DNA from: Candidatus Poseidoniaceae archaeon | Lineage (GTDB): Archaea; Thermoplasmatota; Poseidoniia; Poseidoniales; Poseidoniaceae | Direction of reading: 5' to 3' | Length of the DNA: 22,053 nucleotides | NCBI GenBank assembly: GCA_949373265.1 | Contig: CASICT010000020.1 | Coordinates: 1 to 22,053, forward strand | Shown: piece by piece, positions 15,597-21,977 of the stretch | Position numbering within the stretch: position 1 is the first letter of the stretch | Layout: each line of letters starts with the position of its first letter | Program-made: the position numbers and the translations under genes | The notes under the pieces: model-generated | What the model saw: the letters and a program-made list of their open reading frames with translations, nothing else | Told to the model about the DNA's origin: nothing | The model's database searches: none

Positions 15597-15866
15597 ATGA
15601 GTCGTGTTGTAGCAGATGCAAAATCCTCGGATGCTGATTTCATCGTTTATTCCTCAACGGTGTGCCCTTATTGCGTCGCTGTAAAGCGTTTATTGAATGC
15701 TAAGAGTTTAACTTTCCATGAAATCAATTTCGACCATGAACCCGATGCTCGTAATGCAGTAGTTGTTGAAACTGGCCACCGTACTGTTCCTGTAATAATC
15801 GATAATCGAGGAGATAATCCTGTGTTCATTGGTGGATTTGATGAAACTCAAAGATATCTAAAATGA
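15597..15866 (+). CDS. Glutaredoxin-like thiol-disulfide protein
   Basis: Thioredoxin-fold protein of 89 residues. The redox motif CPYC (Cys23, Cys26) sits in SSTVCPYCVAVKRLLN, the classical glutaredoxin active site. The cis-Pro motif TVPVIIDN is present, as is the GG...ET pattern (FIGGFDETQRYL) typical of glutaredoxins. It likely reduces protein disulfides or supplies electrons to enzymes such as ribonucleotide reductase. The N-terminal extension of about 13 residues before the first strand is slightly long. The gene appears to have its own promoter and to be leaderless. Confidence 0.88.
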   Translation: MSRVVADAKSSDADFIVYSSTVCPYCVAVKRLLNAKSLTFHEINFDHEPDARNAVVVETGHRTVPVIIDNRGDNPVFIGGFDETQRYLK

Positions 15867-15921
15867 TATTTCGCAAATATACGAGCATGGTTTAATCGGT
15901 CCAAACTCTATTTTGCCTAGT

Positions 15922-15935
15922 GCTAAATAAATAAG
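15922..15935 (+). promoter_or_regulatory. AT-rich promoter box of bioY
   Basis: GCTAAATAAATAAG is centred about 29 bases upstream of the ATG at 15957. This spacing fits a leaderless message starting at 15957 and argues against the upstream TTG at 15939, which would be too close. Confidence 0.45.
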
Positions 15936-15956
15936 CCCTTGAACAAGCCCGAAACT

Positions 15957-16598
15957 ATGTTCAATGGCATCACATGGAATAAACCTCAGCAATGGCACTT
16001 GGATTTGAGTTCGGATAAGATAACGATTCAAGAAAGAATCGTATCAGTCGTATTTTTTGCAGGCCTTACTGCTCTTTGTGCCCAAATCTCATTCGTAGTG
16101 CCTTGGACTCCAATCCCATATACCTTCCAAACGTTTGCTGTATTGGCTACGGGGGTTTACTTACGTAGGAACGATGCTTTCGCATCAGGATTCCTATATC
16201 TTGCAGCAGCGGCAATTGGAGCTCCTGTTCTTTCAGGAGGAGGGAGTGAATTATTTTCCGATGGAAGATTAATCTCTTCAGGCGGATATCTTGTGGCATT
16301 CCCATTTGCTTCAGCTTTGGTAGCAGAAGGACTAGAGCGCTCAAGAAATGCCGGAACTCCAGACCTCAGCGCCCAAATGGTGTGCTGGATTATAGCAATG
16401 ATTCCAGTCTACTTGTTTGGAACCTTATGGCTTGCAGAGTTTGCAAGTATCAGTTTGTATGATTCCTTCATGATTGCAACTTACCCATTCTTGGTTTGGG
16501 ATTTTGCAAAAATATACATTTTACTTTACATCACAACCAATGTTTGGACTTATTCCTCTGAGAATATTGATGAATTAGACGGTTCAGATAATTCGTGA
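15957..16598 (+). CDS. bioY: BioY biotin transporter substrate-binding subunit
   Basis: S-component of an ECF-type biotin importer, embedded in the cytoplasmic membrane. The hallmark region VPWTPIPYTFQTFAVLATGV matches the family's P-x-P-x-T-x-Q-T motif, followed by YLAAAAIGAPVLSGGGSEL and SSGGYLVAFPFASALVAEGL, again typical. About six membrane segments span the 213 residues counted from ATG 15957; an upstream TTG (15939) would add six. No EcfA/EcfT genes are adjacent, so it either uses shared ECF modules elsewhere or works alone, as some BioY proteins do. It indicates biotin uptake, though biotin synthesis elsewhere cannot be excluded. Confidence 0.92.
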   Translation: MFNGITWNKPQQWHLDLSSDKITIQERIVSVVFFAGLTALCAQISFVVPWTPIPYTFQTFAVLATGVYLRRNDAFASGFLYLAAAAIGAPVLSGGGSELFSDGRLISSGGYLVAFPFASALVAEGLERSRNAGTPDLSAQMVCWIIAMIPVYLFGTLWLAEFASISLYDSFMIATYPFLVWDFAKIYILLYITTNVWTYSSENIDELDGSDNS

Positions 16599-16673
16599 TA
16601 CAACTATCTCTAACTTCCCAAATATCATTGGCTTAGAATAATTTAGCATTTACTAACTACCTGATTAACCTAA

Positions 16674-17126
16674 ATGCAACCTCTGTCACGCCAATACATG
16701 AACCGGTGGAGTGTAATTATGTGCACCCTCATGTTTTTTTCACTTTCAACTCCTGGTTGCTTTGAGGCAGATGAAGAATTCTATTACTCTGTAGATGACT
16801 TGCATGACGAATCGAATACTATCGGTACTTCAGATATACTATTTTCTTTGACACTAAAGGATAATGGAGGGATTGATATGGATATTTCAGACCTAGTTGT
16901 CACAGTCGAACGCTCAGGCACTCATGTCTGCTCATCTTCTAATAACGATGCAAATTGCACAATAGTACAATCAGGATCCGATGACTCACTTTGGGAAGTC
17001 GGTGAAACCCTGAATATTACTGAAAATGGAATCAATATCTGTTCTCGACATTGTATCATTTCTTTAATAGTTGAAGGCCCAGAGGATGCTAAAGTAGTTG
17101 GAGCAACAATTCTCAATACTACGTAG
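16674..17126 (+). CDS. Small secreted lipoprotein with pilin-like beta domain
   Basis: The 150-residue product has an N-terminal hydrophobic segment (WSVIMCTLMFFSLSTPGC) ending in a lipobox TPGC, followed by an acidic linker. The start could also be the Met nine codons in (MNRWSV). The rest is a beta-rich domain: IGTSDILFSLTLKDNGGIDM, then four Cys (HVCSSSNNDANC and NICSRHC) that may form disulfides outside the cell. The pattern SLWEVGETLNITENGINIC is close to the W-x-x-GE turn of archaeal pilin and archaellin beta domains. Function is unknown. The start lacks a ribosome binding site and an AT-rich stretch lies at about 16635-16646, so leaderless transcription is plausible. Confidence 0.7.
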   Translation: MQPLSRQYMNRWSVIMCTLMFFSLSTPGCFEADEEFYYSVDDLHDESNTIGTSDILFSLTLKDNGGIDMDISDLVVTVERSGTHVCSSSNNDANCTIVQSGSDDSLWEVGETLNITENGINICSRHCIISLIVEGPEDAKVVGATILNTT

Positions 17127-17265
17127 TTTTAATCATAACGGATATTTAGTTTATTGGACTTGGTGTAATCCATAGTATGGCTCCGCCCTTTCTAATAGAA
17201 TCACAATAATTTGTTCGTGTTTTTTGAATAAATAACTCCTTTATGTATAACGGTAAGCGAGACCT

Positions 17266-18609
17266 GTGAGGCTTCTATTACCTTTGCTCATAATTTTACT
17301 TCTCGCACCATTAGCTAATGCACAAAGTATAGATGAATCATTTCAGGACTGTCCGGGACTACTGATTCAAAATCAATCATCCTCTGAAGAACAAATCCAT
17401 CTCCAAATGACTGATGATTCAACTGAAATGACCGTTCTTTGGGCAACAAGCACTCGAAATATGAATTCCATAGTTGAATACAACGGGAGTATGGGATTGA
17501 AGGTCGAAAATGCAGAATCCTATTGTTACGGTAATCATAATGTTGCATTCCATATGGCAACGATGACGGGTCTTCCAATCGGTGAGAACATTGAGTATCG
17601 AGTTGGTACTCAAAACTCTGAAATGACAGAATGGTATAATTTCACCACAATAGACCCTTCAGCAACTCATTTCGAATGGATTTCCATAGCAGACCATGGT
17701 GATTCTAGCGAAGGAATGGATGTCAGTGAGGCAATAATTGCCGACACTGATGCACAGATGGTAACTATTTCGGGAGATATCTCCTATGCTGATGGTGAAC
17801 AATCAGCTTGGGACAATTGGTTCAACTTCCAACAAGAAAGTATGACTGTAGTTCCTTGGGTTACTGCGGTTGGAAATCATGAGAATGAACCGGGCTACGA
17901 ATTTGGACCTTACGAACATCGTTTCGATTCCGACCAACAAATCGAATCTGAAACATTTTGGTACAGTCGAAATGTTCCTGGCGTACACATGGTCTTCATG
18001 TCGACAGAACATGATTACACACCAGGTAGTATCCAGTATTCCTGGCTTGAACAGGACTTATCTTCTGTTGATCGAGAATTGACACCGTTTGTGATTATTT
18101 ATGGTCACAAGCCGATGTATTCCAGTAACAGTTACCATGGCTCCGAGGTTGAGTTACGAGATTCTTTGGAAGAGATGTATGTGGCACAGGGTGTCGATTT
18201 AGTAATTGCAGGACACGACCATTTCTATGAACGAACATGGCCGGTTTCCGCAGGAACCGTAATGGATACAGGCAACGATGAGAGATTTTCTCGTGGTCAA
18301 GGCCCGATACATTTGGTAATTGGAATCGGAGGACGTTCTGCCTACGAAGAATTGGATGAGCCCCAACCTGAATGGAGTGCTTATAGAGAAAACAACAGTT
18401 ATGGTTGGACTCGTTTGGTGTATGATGGTGATGTCAGAGAACTCACCTTGACCCATCACCGAATCGATGGAACTATTGGTGACCAATTCACAATTCAGGA
18501 ATCAGCCTTAACCGTTGAATCTGATGACTCAAGTGCCCTTGGTCTGATTGGTATGGATTCCTTATTCGCTATCTTTGCAATTTTGGGTGCATCATTGCGT
18601 AGAAGGTAA
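17266..18609 (+). CDS. Secreted purple-acid-phosphatase-like metallophosphoesterase
   Basis: Extracellular metallophosphatase of 447 residues. A Sec signal peptide (RLLLPLLIILLLAPLANAQS) is followed by a fibronectin-like domain (MTDDSTEMTVLWATSTRNMN, about 45-120) as in plant-type purple acid phosphatases. The catalytic domain has IADHGD, GDISYADGEQSAW (from about 170), VGNHENEPG (about 203), IYGHKPMYSS and AGHDHFYERTWPV (about 313-325), together the expected metal ligands. The protein ends ALGLIGMDSLFAIFAILGASLRRR, a hydrophobic helix with Arg tail that looks like a cell-surface anchoring signal. The gene starts with GTG. It probably releases phosphate from organic phosphorus outside the cell, useful in phosphate-poor seawater; substrate is inferred. 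Confidence 0.9.
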   Translation: MRLLLPLLIILLLAPLANAQSIDESFQDCPGLLIQNQSSSEEQIHLQMTDDSTEMTVLWATSTRNMNSIVEYNGSMGLKVENAESYCYGNHNVAFHMATMTGLPIGENIEYRVGTQNSEMTEWYNFTTIDPSATHFEWISIADHGDSSEGMDVSEAIIADTDAQMVTISGDISYADGEQSAWDNWFNFQQESMTVVPWVTAVGNHENEPGYEFGPYEHRFDSDQQIESETFWYSRNVPGVHMVFMSTEHDYTPGSIQYSWLEQDLSSVDRELTPFVIIYGHKPMYSSNSYHGSEVELRDSLEEMYVAQGVDLVIAGHDHFYERTWPVSAGTVMDTGNDERFSRGQGPIHLVIGIGGRSAYEELDEPQPEWSAYRENNSYGWTRLVYDGDVRELTLTHHRIDGTIGDQFTIQESALTVESDDSSALGLIGMDSLFAIFAILGASLRRR

Positions 18610-18716
18610 TGCAAATTCAGAGTTCTAGCCTATTATCATCGTAACTACTGATTTGTTTGAACAATATCAAAAACTATTCTCAATCTTGTAACTATTTATC
18701 TTATAGGGCTGGTTCG

Positions 18717-20171
18717 ATGGGCGTGAATCAGGTTCGTTGCATAACAGGCCAGATTCACTCTTGGGGCATATTCATGATAGAACTGAACAAACAGAACACT
18801 GGACACTTGGGCAAAGTGCTCATACTTACAGGCGTAATGTTTTGGTTATATCGTAACAATCTAAATTCTTTGAATAATTTGATAATATTCATTATGGTTG
18901 TTTGGGCAATAAGTGCTATGCTGATGCGAACAAAACTATTCACAAAAAAAGAGAATCACAGATTCAGGAGAACAAAGGTTGTATCTGTTATAATCTCAAT
19001 ATTAGTGATGTTACTAGTTGTTACGGCCACTATTGTAATCAATTTCTTCGACGAAATAGGCGCTGAATCAAGCGAATACAATTCACCAAACTATGATGGA
19101 GACAGCTTCCATAATTTGAATCAAACCAAAGTATCCAGCGGTAATACCTTCGAGGTGATGTTGGATTACCTTGTATTCGATCCAAACCGAACTCCCAATT
19201 CAATCATACCTACTGAGAAGTTTGAGATTCAAGAACTAGTAGAAGATGAAGTTAGTCTCACTTGGTTTGGTCATTCAACAATATTGATCCAATCGCCAAA
19301 TTACAACATTCTGGTAGACCCATTATTTGGTGAAAATAGTATGGGTCCGCTTTTTTTAGGCCCTGCACCATTCGATTTTGAGAATACATACGAGATTGAA
19401 GACCTTCCAAAAATCGATATAATTTTAATTTCCCATGACCATTATGACCACTTAGATATGAGAACAGTTGTCGAATTTAAGGATTCTACATTCCTTACTC
19501 CTCTTGGCGTAAAGCCTCATCTCGAACTGTGGGGAATACCTAGCGAAAACATCAAACAATTCGACTGGTATGAAGGTACCAATATCAGTGAAGAACTTCA
19601 GATTACACTTACCCCATCTCAACATTTCAGTGGACGTAGCATTAACGAAGATGACACACTTTGGGGCTCGTGGGTAATCGAACTTGGTGATAAATCAATA
19701 TTCTTTAGTGGTGATGGTGGATATTCAGCCGAGTTCAAGACCATAGGGGACTTGTATGGGCCATTCGATATCGCAATCGTAGAAGCAGGTCAGTACAATG
19801 AAGCGTGGTCACAAATCCATATGTTTCCCTCACAAACAGTACAAGCAAGTATCGACTTGAACTCAAATATGGTCATGCCGATTCATAATTCAAAGTATGA
19901 ATTATCTCTCCATCCTTGGGATGAACCCCTTAAGGATGTTACAGCAGAAGGCGCAAAGAGGAATCATTTAGTCGCAACACCACTCATCGGTCAATCCTTC
20001 ATACTCGGTGAAGAGGTTCCTGATTACCATTGGTGGAATGATGTGGCTCCTGGGGAAGAACCATTTCTCAAATCGAATACATTCGCAGGTCTATTCATCC
20101 CGGTTGATATTGTGATTGGAGTAATTCTCATTCGAAATAGTAGACTGAAGTCAGATTCCGAAGATGAATAA
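18717..20171 (+). CDS. Membrane-anchored NAPE-PLD-like metallo-beta-lactamase-fold enzyme
   Basis: The catalytic part (about the last 320 residues) closely follows the N-acyl-phosphatidylethanolamine phospholipase D / UlaG branch of the metallo-beta-lactamase fold: LTWFGHSTILIQSPNYNILVDP, ISHDHYDHLD as metal-binding motif, TPLGVKPHLELWGI, TPSQHFSGRS, TLWGSWVIELGDKSIFFSGD, YGPFDIAIVEAGQYNEAW and MPIHNSKYELSLH. All metal ligands are present. The N-terminal part has two or three membrane helices (near VLILTGVMFWLYRNN, LIIFIMVVWAISAMLM, VVSVIISILVMLLVVTATIV). A last hydrophobic segment lies near GLFIPVDIVIGVILI. It may hydrolyse membrane phospholipids or a similar phosphodiester at the membrane; substrate unknown. 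The start is uncertain: TTG 18657, ATG 18717 (chosen) or ATG 18775. Confidence 0.85.
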   Translation: MGVNQVRCITGQIHSWGIFMIELNKQNTGHLGKVLILTGVMFWLYRNNLNSLNNLIIFIMVVWAISAMLMRTKLFTKKENHRFRRTKVVSVIISILVMLLVVTATIVINFFDEIGAESSEYNSPNYDGDSFHNLNQTKVSSGNTFEVMLDYLVFDPNRTPNSIIPTEKFEIQELVEDEVSLTWFGHSTILIQSPNYNILVDPLFGENSMGPLFLGPAPFDFENTYEIEDLPKIDIILISHDHYDHLDMRTVVEFKDSTFLTPLGVKPHLELWGIPSENIKQFDWYEGTNISEELQITLTPSQHFSGRSINEDDTLWGSWVIELGDKSIFFSGDGGYSAEFKTIGDLYGPFDIAIVEAGQYNEAWSQIHMFPSQTVQASIDLNSNMVMPIHNSKYELSLHPWDEPLKDVTAEGAKRNHLVATPLIGQSFILGEEVPDYHWWNDVAPGEEPFLKSNTFAGLFIPVDIVIGVILIRNSRLKSDSEDE

Positions 20172-20180
20172 TGAGATAAT

Positions 20181-20390
20181 TTAGGCATTAATCTCGTTAT
20201 TGTCAATAGTTTTCGGTTGTTCAGGAGTAATTGAATACATCAATAAAACAAAAGTCGCAGAAACGGGAATCATTGTAGCTGAACGAGTTTGTGAACCCTT
20301 GCGATTTCGTGGAAATAATATGTCGGTTAGTTGTATCAATCCATTAGAAACAGTGCGAAGAACGCGATGCAAAGAAAGTTCAAAGGTCAT
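20181..20390 (-). CDS. Possible small membrane protein, convergent with MBL gene
   Basis: A minus-strand frame from ATG 20390 gives 69 residues: a basic N-terminal half (LHRVLRTVSNGLIQLTDILF), a hydrophobic stretch (ATMIPVSATFVLLMYSI) and a polar tail TPEQPKTIDNNEINA. Tight convergence with the upstream gene (9-base gap) matches other ends in this window. The plus strand over 20200-20400 is also open in pieces, so this call is weak. No promoter is recognisable. Confidence 0.3.
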   Translation of the reverse strand: MTFELSLHRVLRTVSNGLIQLTDILFPRNRKGSQTRSATMIPVSATFVLLMYSITPEQPKTIDNNEINA

Positions 20391-20404
20391 CAATCTCAGG
20401 AATC

Positions 20405-20664
20405 TTGGGAGAAAATGCAACAATTGCAGCAGGTGCAATGGGATTGGCTGCATATGGTTTGTACTTCTTCTTTGATGCTGTATATGACATCGGGCAGAAA
20501 GCAAAAGATGTTGCAAACGAAATCAAAGAAGCAGCCATAGAAGGTGCGCAGTTTTGGAAAGTCCCTACCCTCTTACTCCTGAAGAACAGCAGGCCTCCCA
20601 AGATTTGAAAGACCAAAATGAACTAGTTATTTGGACATTTGTAAAGAAGATTTGGCCATTTTAG
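20405..20664 (+). CDS. Small membrane protein with amphipathic helix, frameshifted
   Basis: The readable part gives one membrane helix (TIAAGAMGLAAYGLYFFFDA) followed by a charged amphipathic helix (YDIGQKAKDVANEIKEAAIE). In the literal frame it ends at 20608 with unlikely residues. Adding one T in the TTTT run at about 20553-20556 leads to LESPYPLTPEEQQASQDLKD and ends IWTFVKKIWPF at 20664, a much more protein-like tail. The start is unclear: TTG 20405 is used here, but the frame is open upstream to about 20348 (SSISGI precedes it), and a further shift could join it to an ATG at 20320. Family unknown. Confidence 0.45.
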
Positions 20665-20833
20665 ACTAAACCACGGCCATGCGCAATCATTACATTTTGG
20701 GCCTTTACCAAATTGAAGCTACTCGGGTATCTTTCCAAAAAAGAAGTAACGCTTCTTATTGTTCATTTCAGGAATCTCAAAGTAGAGATTCAGTCAATAC
20801 AAAACCGCAAAACTCGCACGTCTTCCCTAGCAT
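20623..20833 (-). pseudogene. Possible zinc-ribbon small protein, broken frame
   Basis: One base after the stop of the 39-residue membrane protein, an ATG at 20833 (minus) opens MLGKTCEFCGFVLTESLL with a CxxCG knuckle. The frame +1 to it continues LNLYFEIPEMNNKKRYFFFG KIPE to a TAG. Past that TAG the same frame gives FGKGPKCNDCAWPWFSLKWP with a second CxxC and stops at 20623-20625. Two CxxC pairs would make a zinc ribbon, but joining them needs one frame correction and one stop change, and the end overlaps the plus-strand gene at 20405-20664. The left boundary is therefore uncertain; the gene may end earlier. Confidence 0.3.
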
Positions 20834-20834
20834 A

Positions 20835-20954
20835 TTACTCACTTCCACCCGAGTACTCCTCCGAAAATCGGTCGAGGTATCTAAAAATTAAAGCAAAAAT
20901 GAATATGAGAAAGAGACCCATGCCGATGAATGTTAACCAAAAAGCCCAGTCCAT
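20835..20954 (-). CDS. 39-residue single-helix membrane protein
   Basis: A very short minus-strand gene: ATG at 20954, stop at 20835-20837. The product starts MDWAFWLTFIGMGLFLIFIF, a membrane helix, and ends ALIFRYLDRFSEEYSGGSE, a polar tail. Composition and layout resemble small accessory subunits of membrane complexes, but I recognise no family. Support comes from an AT-rich promoter box at 20974-20983 about 25 bases upstream of the ATG, and from the tight spacing to the following zinc-ribbon-like frame. It is below the usual size cutoff for gene calling. Confidence 0.55.
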   Translation of the reverse strand: MDWAFWLTFIGMGLFLIFIFALIFRYLDRFSEEYSGGSE

Positions 20955-20973
20955 ATTTTACTCACTTTCACCC

Positions 20974-20983
20974 TTGTATATCA
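20974..20983 (-). promoter_or_regulatory. AT-rich promoter box of the 39-residue protein
   Basis: On the minus strand TGATATACAA is centred about 25 bases before the ATG at 20954, which is the spacing of a leaderless archaeal promoter. Confidence 0.45.
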
Positions 20984-21014
20984 AGTGATTTACCGCCAAA
21001 ACTTGTTGCGGGTT

Positions 21015-21036
21015 TCCGCAGGTAAAAATCTGCGGA
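21015..21036. repeat. Perfect 7-base inverted repeat between divergent small genes
   Basis: TCCGCAG, 8 bases, CTGCGGA. It lies between the divergent promoter boxes at 20974-20983 (minus) and 21054-21064 (plus), so it could be a shared operator. No T-run follows on either side, so a terminator is unlikely. Confidence 0.45.
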
Positions 21037-21053
21037 TTTGGCCCTAACAAACT

Positions 21054-21064
21054 CCTAAATAATA
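21054..21064 (+). promoter_or_regulatory. AT-rich promoter box of gene 21084
   Basis: CTAAATAATAC is centred about 25 bases before the ATG at 21084, again pointing to a leaderless transcript. Confidence 0.45.
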
Positions 21065-21083
21065 CACTCAAAATGAGTAAATT

Positions 21084-21290
21084 ATGGAGCCTGTTCAACC
21101 CTCGGAAAATGAACAAAAACTGAGTGAAGAAATTGAATCTTTGAAGGATAAGATAGAAGATAAGATTTCTGAGTTTGAGGATGAAAATGCTGCAATTAAA
21201 CGAAAGCGATTTTGGGATATGGTAATGTTCTTTACTTCCGTAGGTATCTTCATTGTATTATGGAATCTCGCAAAGGGATTCGCCGAATAA
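21084..21290 (+). CDS. Small coiled-coil protein with C-terminal membrane helix
   Basis: The 68-residue product has an acidic, Lys/Glu-rich coiled coil (EQKLSEEIESLKDKIEDKI, on to residue about 40) followed by a basic stretch (KRKRF) and a membrane helix (MVMFFTSVGIFIVLWNLAKG). The coil should face the cytoplasm. No family is recognised. It ends with TAA at 21288-21290, but the same frame stays open for another 43 codons with protein-like sequence (next entry), so the TAA may not mark the true end. Confidence 0.65.
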   Translation: MEPVQPSENEQKLSEEIESLKDKIEDKISEFEDENAAIKRKRFWDMVMFFTSVGIFIVLWNLAKGFAE

Positions 21291-21422
21291 TATCTGCCAG
21301 ATTATCCAGTAGTTCCGTGGCAAAAGAGACTTTTAGCAGGTTTCGGCGTCAACAACTTTTGCAACAAATGTAATTGGAGAGAATATTTCAGAAACCCTCG
21401 TTTAATGTCTCATGGTTTATGA
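21291..21422 (+). other. In-frame continuation after TAA with CxxC motif
   Basis: Directly after the TAA of the preceding gene and in the same frame, 43 codons read YLPDYPVVPWQKRLLAGFGV, NNFCNKCNWREYFRNP and RLMSHGL before TGA at 21420-21422. No ATG, GTG or TTG begins the stretch. The CNKC motif and aromatic-rich composition look coding, and the end abuts the stop of the convergent lipoprotein gene with no gap, as at other gene ends here. It may be the true C-terminus of the upstream protein (TAA from an error, mutation or readthrough) or a separate gene with an unusual start such as CTG 21294. Confidence 0.45.
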
Positions 21423-21935
21423 TTAGACTAATGTGTGAATTCGATAATAAATTGAATGATAGGAAGTTCCGACAAAGTCTGAATCCTCCTGGATACTAAA
21501 GGTGTAATCACATGCACCGTCATCCTTCCAAATGATTCCAAATGCAGAGATGGAAGGTGTTGGCTCATTAGGAACTGAAAAACATGACATGTCTGAAATA
21601 TAGGGTGAATCTTTACTAGGGTTATCATTGTCGTACGAATCATCGTAAACAACTATGTAAATGGCTCTGACAATCTCCAATACTTGATCCGCATTTACAC
21701 TAATTACGGGCCCTGAAACATTGTTTGTTTGAAAATACAGATGCTGTAAAGGGGCTTCCTGAGAGCTATTATTGTGGTAATGATTGGTAACTACAGTAGT
21801 ATTATTGTAATTATTTACAACAGTAGTGCCGGATGAATCATCAGCGCCTTCGGCATCACCGACGGCATCATCAAAACATCCAGACATAGGCAGTAACACA
21901 ACAAGCAGCAAAACAAATATTCGATCTGTCTTCAT
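21423..21935 (-). CDS. Secreted lipoprotein with Asn/Thr-rich linker
   Basis: The 170-residue product has a lipoprotein signal peptide (RIFVLLLVVLLPMSGC) with lipobox MSGC. An acidic stretch (FDDAVGDAEGADDSSG) is followed by an Asn-rich linker, TTVVNNYNNTTVVTNHYHNN, rich in N-x-S/T sites that could be N-glycosylated outside the cell. The remaining 110 residues are beta-rich with two Cys (DMSCFSV and DGACDYTF) that could pair. Function unknown; the linker style recurs among marine archaeal surface proteins. Possible AT-rich boxes lie at about 21945-21955 and 21959-21968, and I cannot tell which is used. Confidence 0.72.
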   Translation of the reverse strand: MKTDRIFVLLLVVLLPMSGCFDDAVGDAEGADDSSGTTVVNNYNNTTVVTNHYHNNSSQEAPLQHLYFQTNNVSGPVISVNADQVLEIVRAIYIVVYDDSYDNDNPSKDSPYISDMSCFSVPNEPTPSISAFGIIWKDDGACDYTFSIQEDSDFVGTSYHSIYYRIHTLV

Positions 21936-21977
21936 GAAACTCCCTATATTATGCCGGTGATTAAACCAATCGCCAAC

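Noticed and set aside
17127..17265. Possible regulatory element in the gap before the phosphatase gene
   Set aside because: The gap is AT-rich with a TATA-like stretch at about 17226-17237, but the spacing to the GTG start (about 35 bases) is not diagnostic and no phosphate-box-like repeat is evident.
20700..20833. Pyrrolysine insertion at the in-frame TAG of the zinc-ribbon-like frame
   Set aside because: No pyrrolysine genes are visible, the family is not a methylamine methyltransferase, and the same frame needs another correction nearby.
20679..20988. Two plus-strand open frames of 70 and 91 codons
   Set aside because: They run antisense to the better supported 39-residue membrane gene and have no start signals or protein-like pattern.
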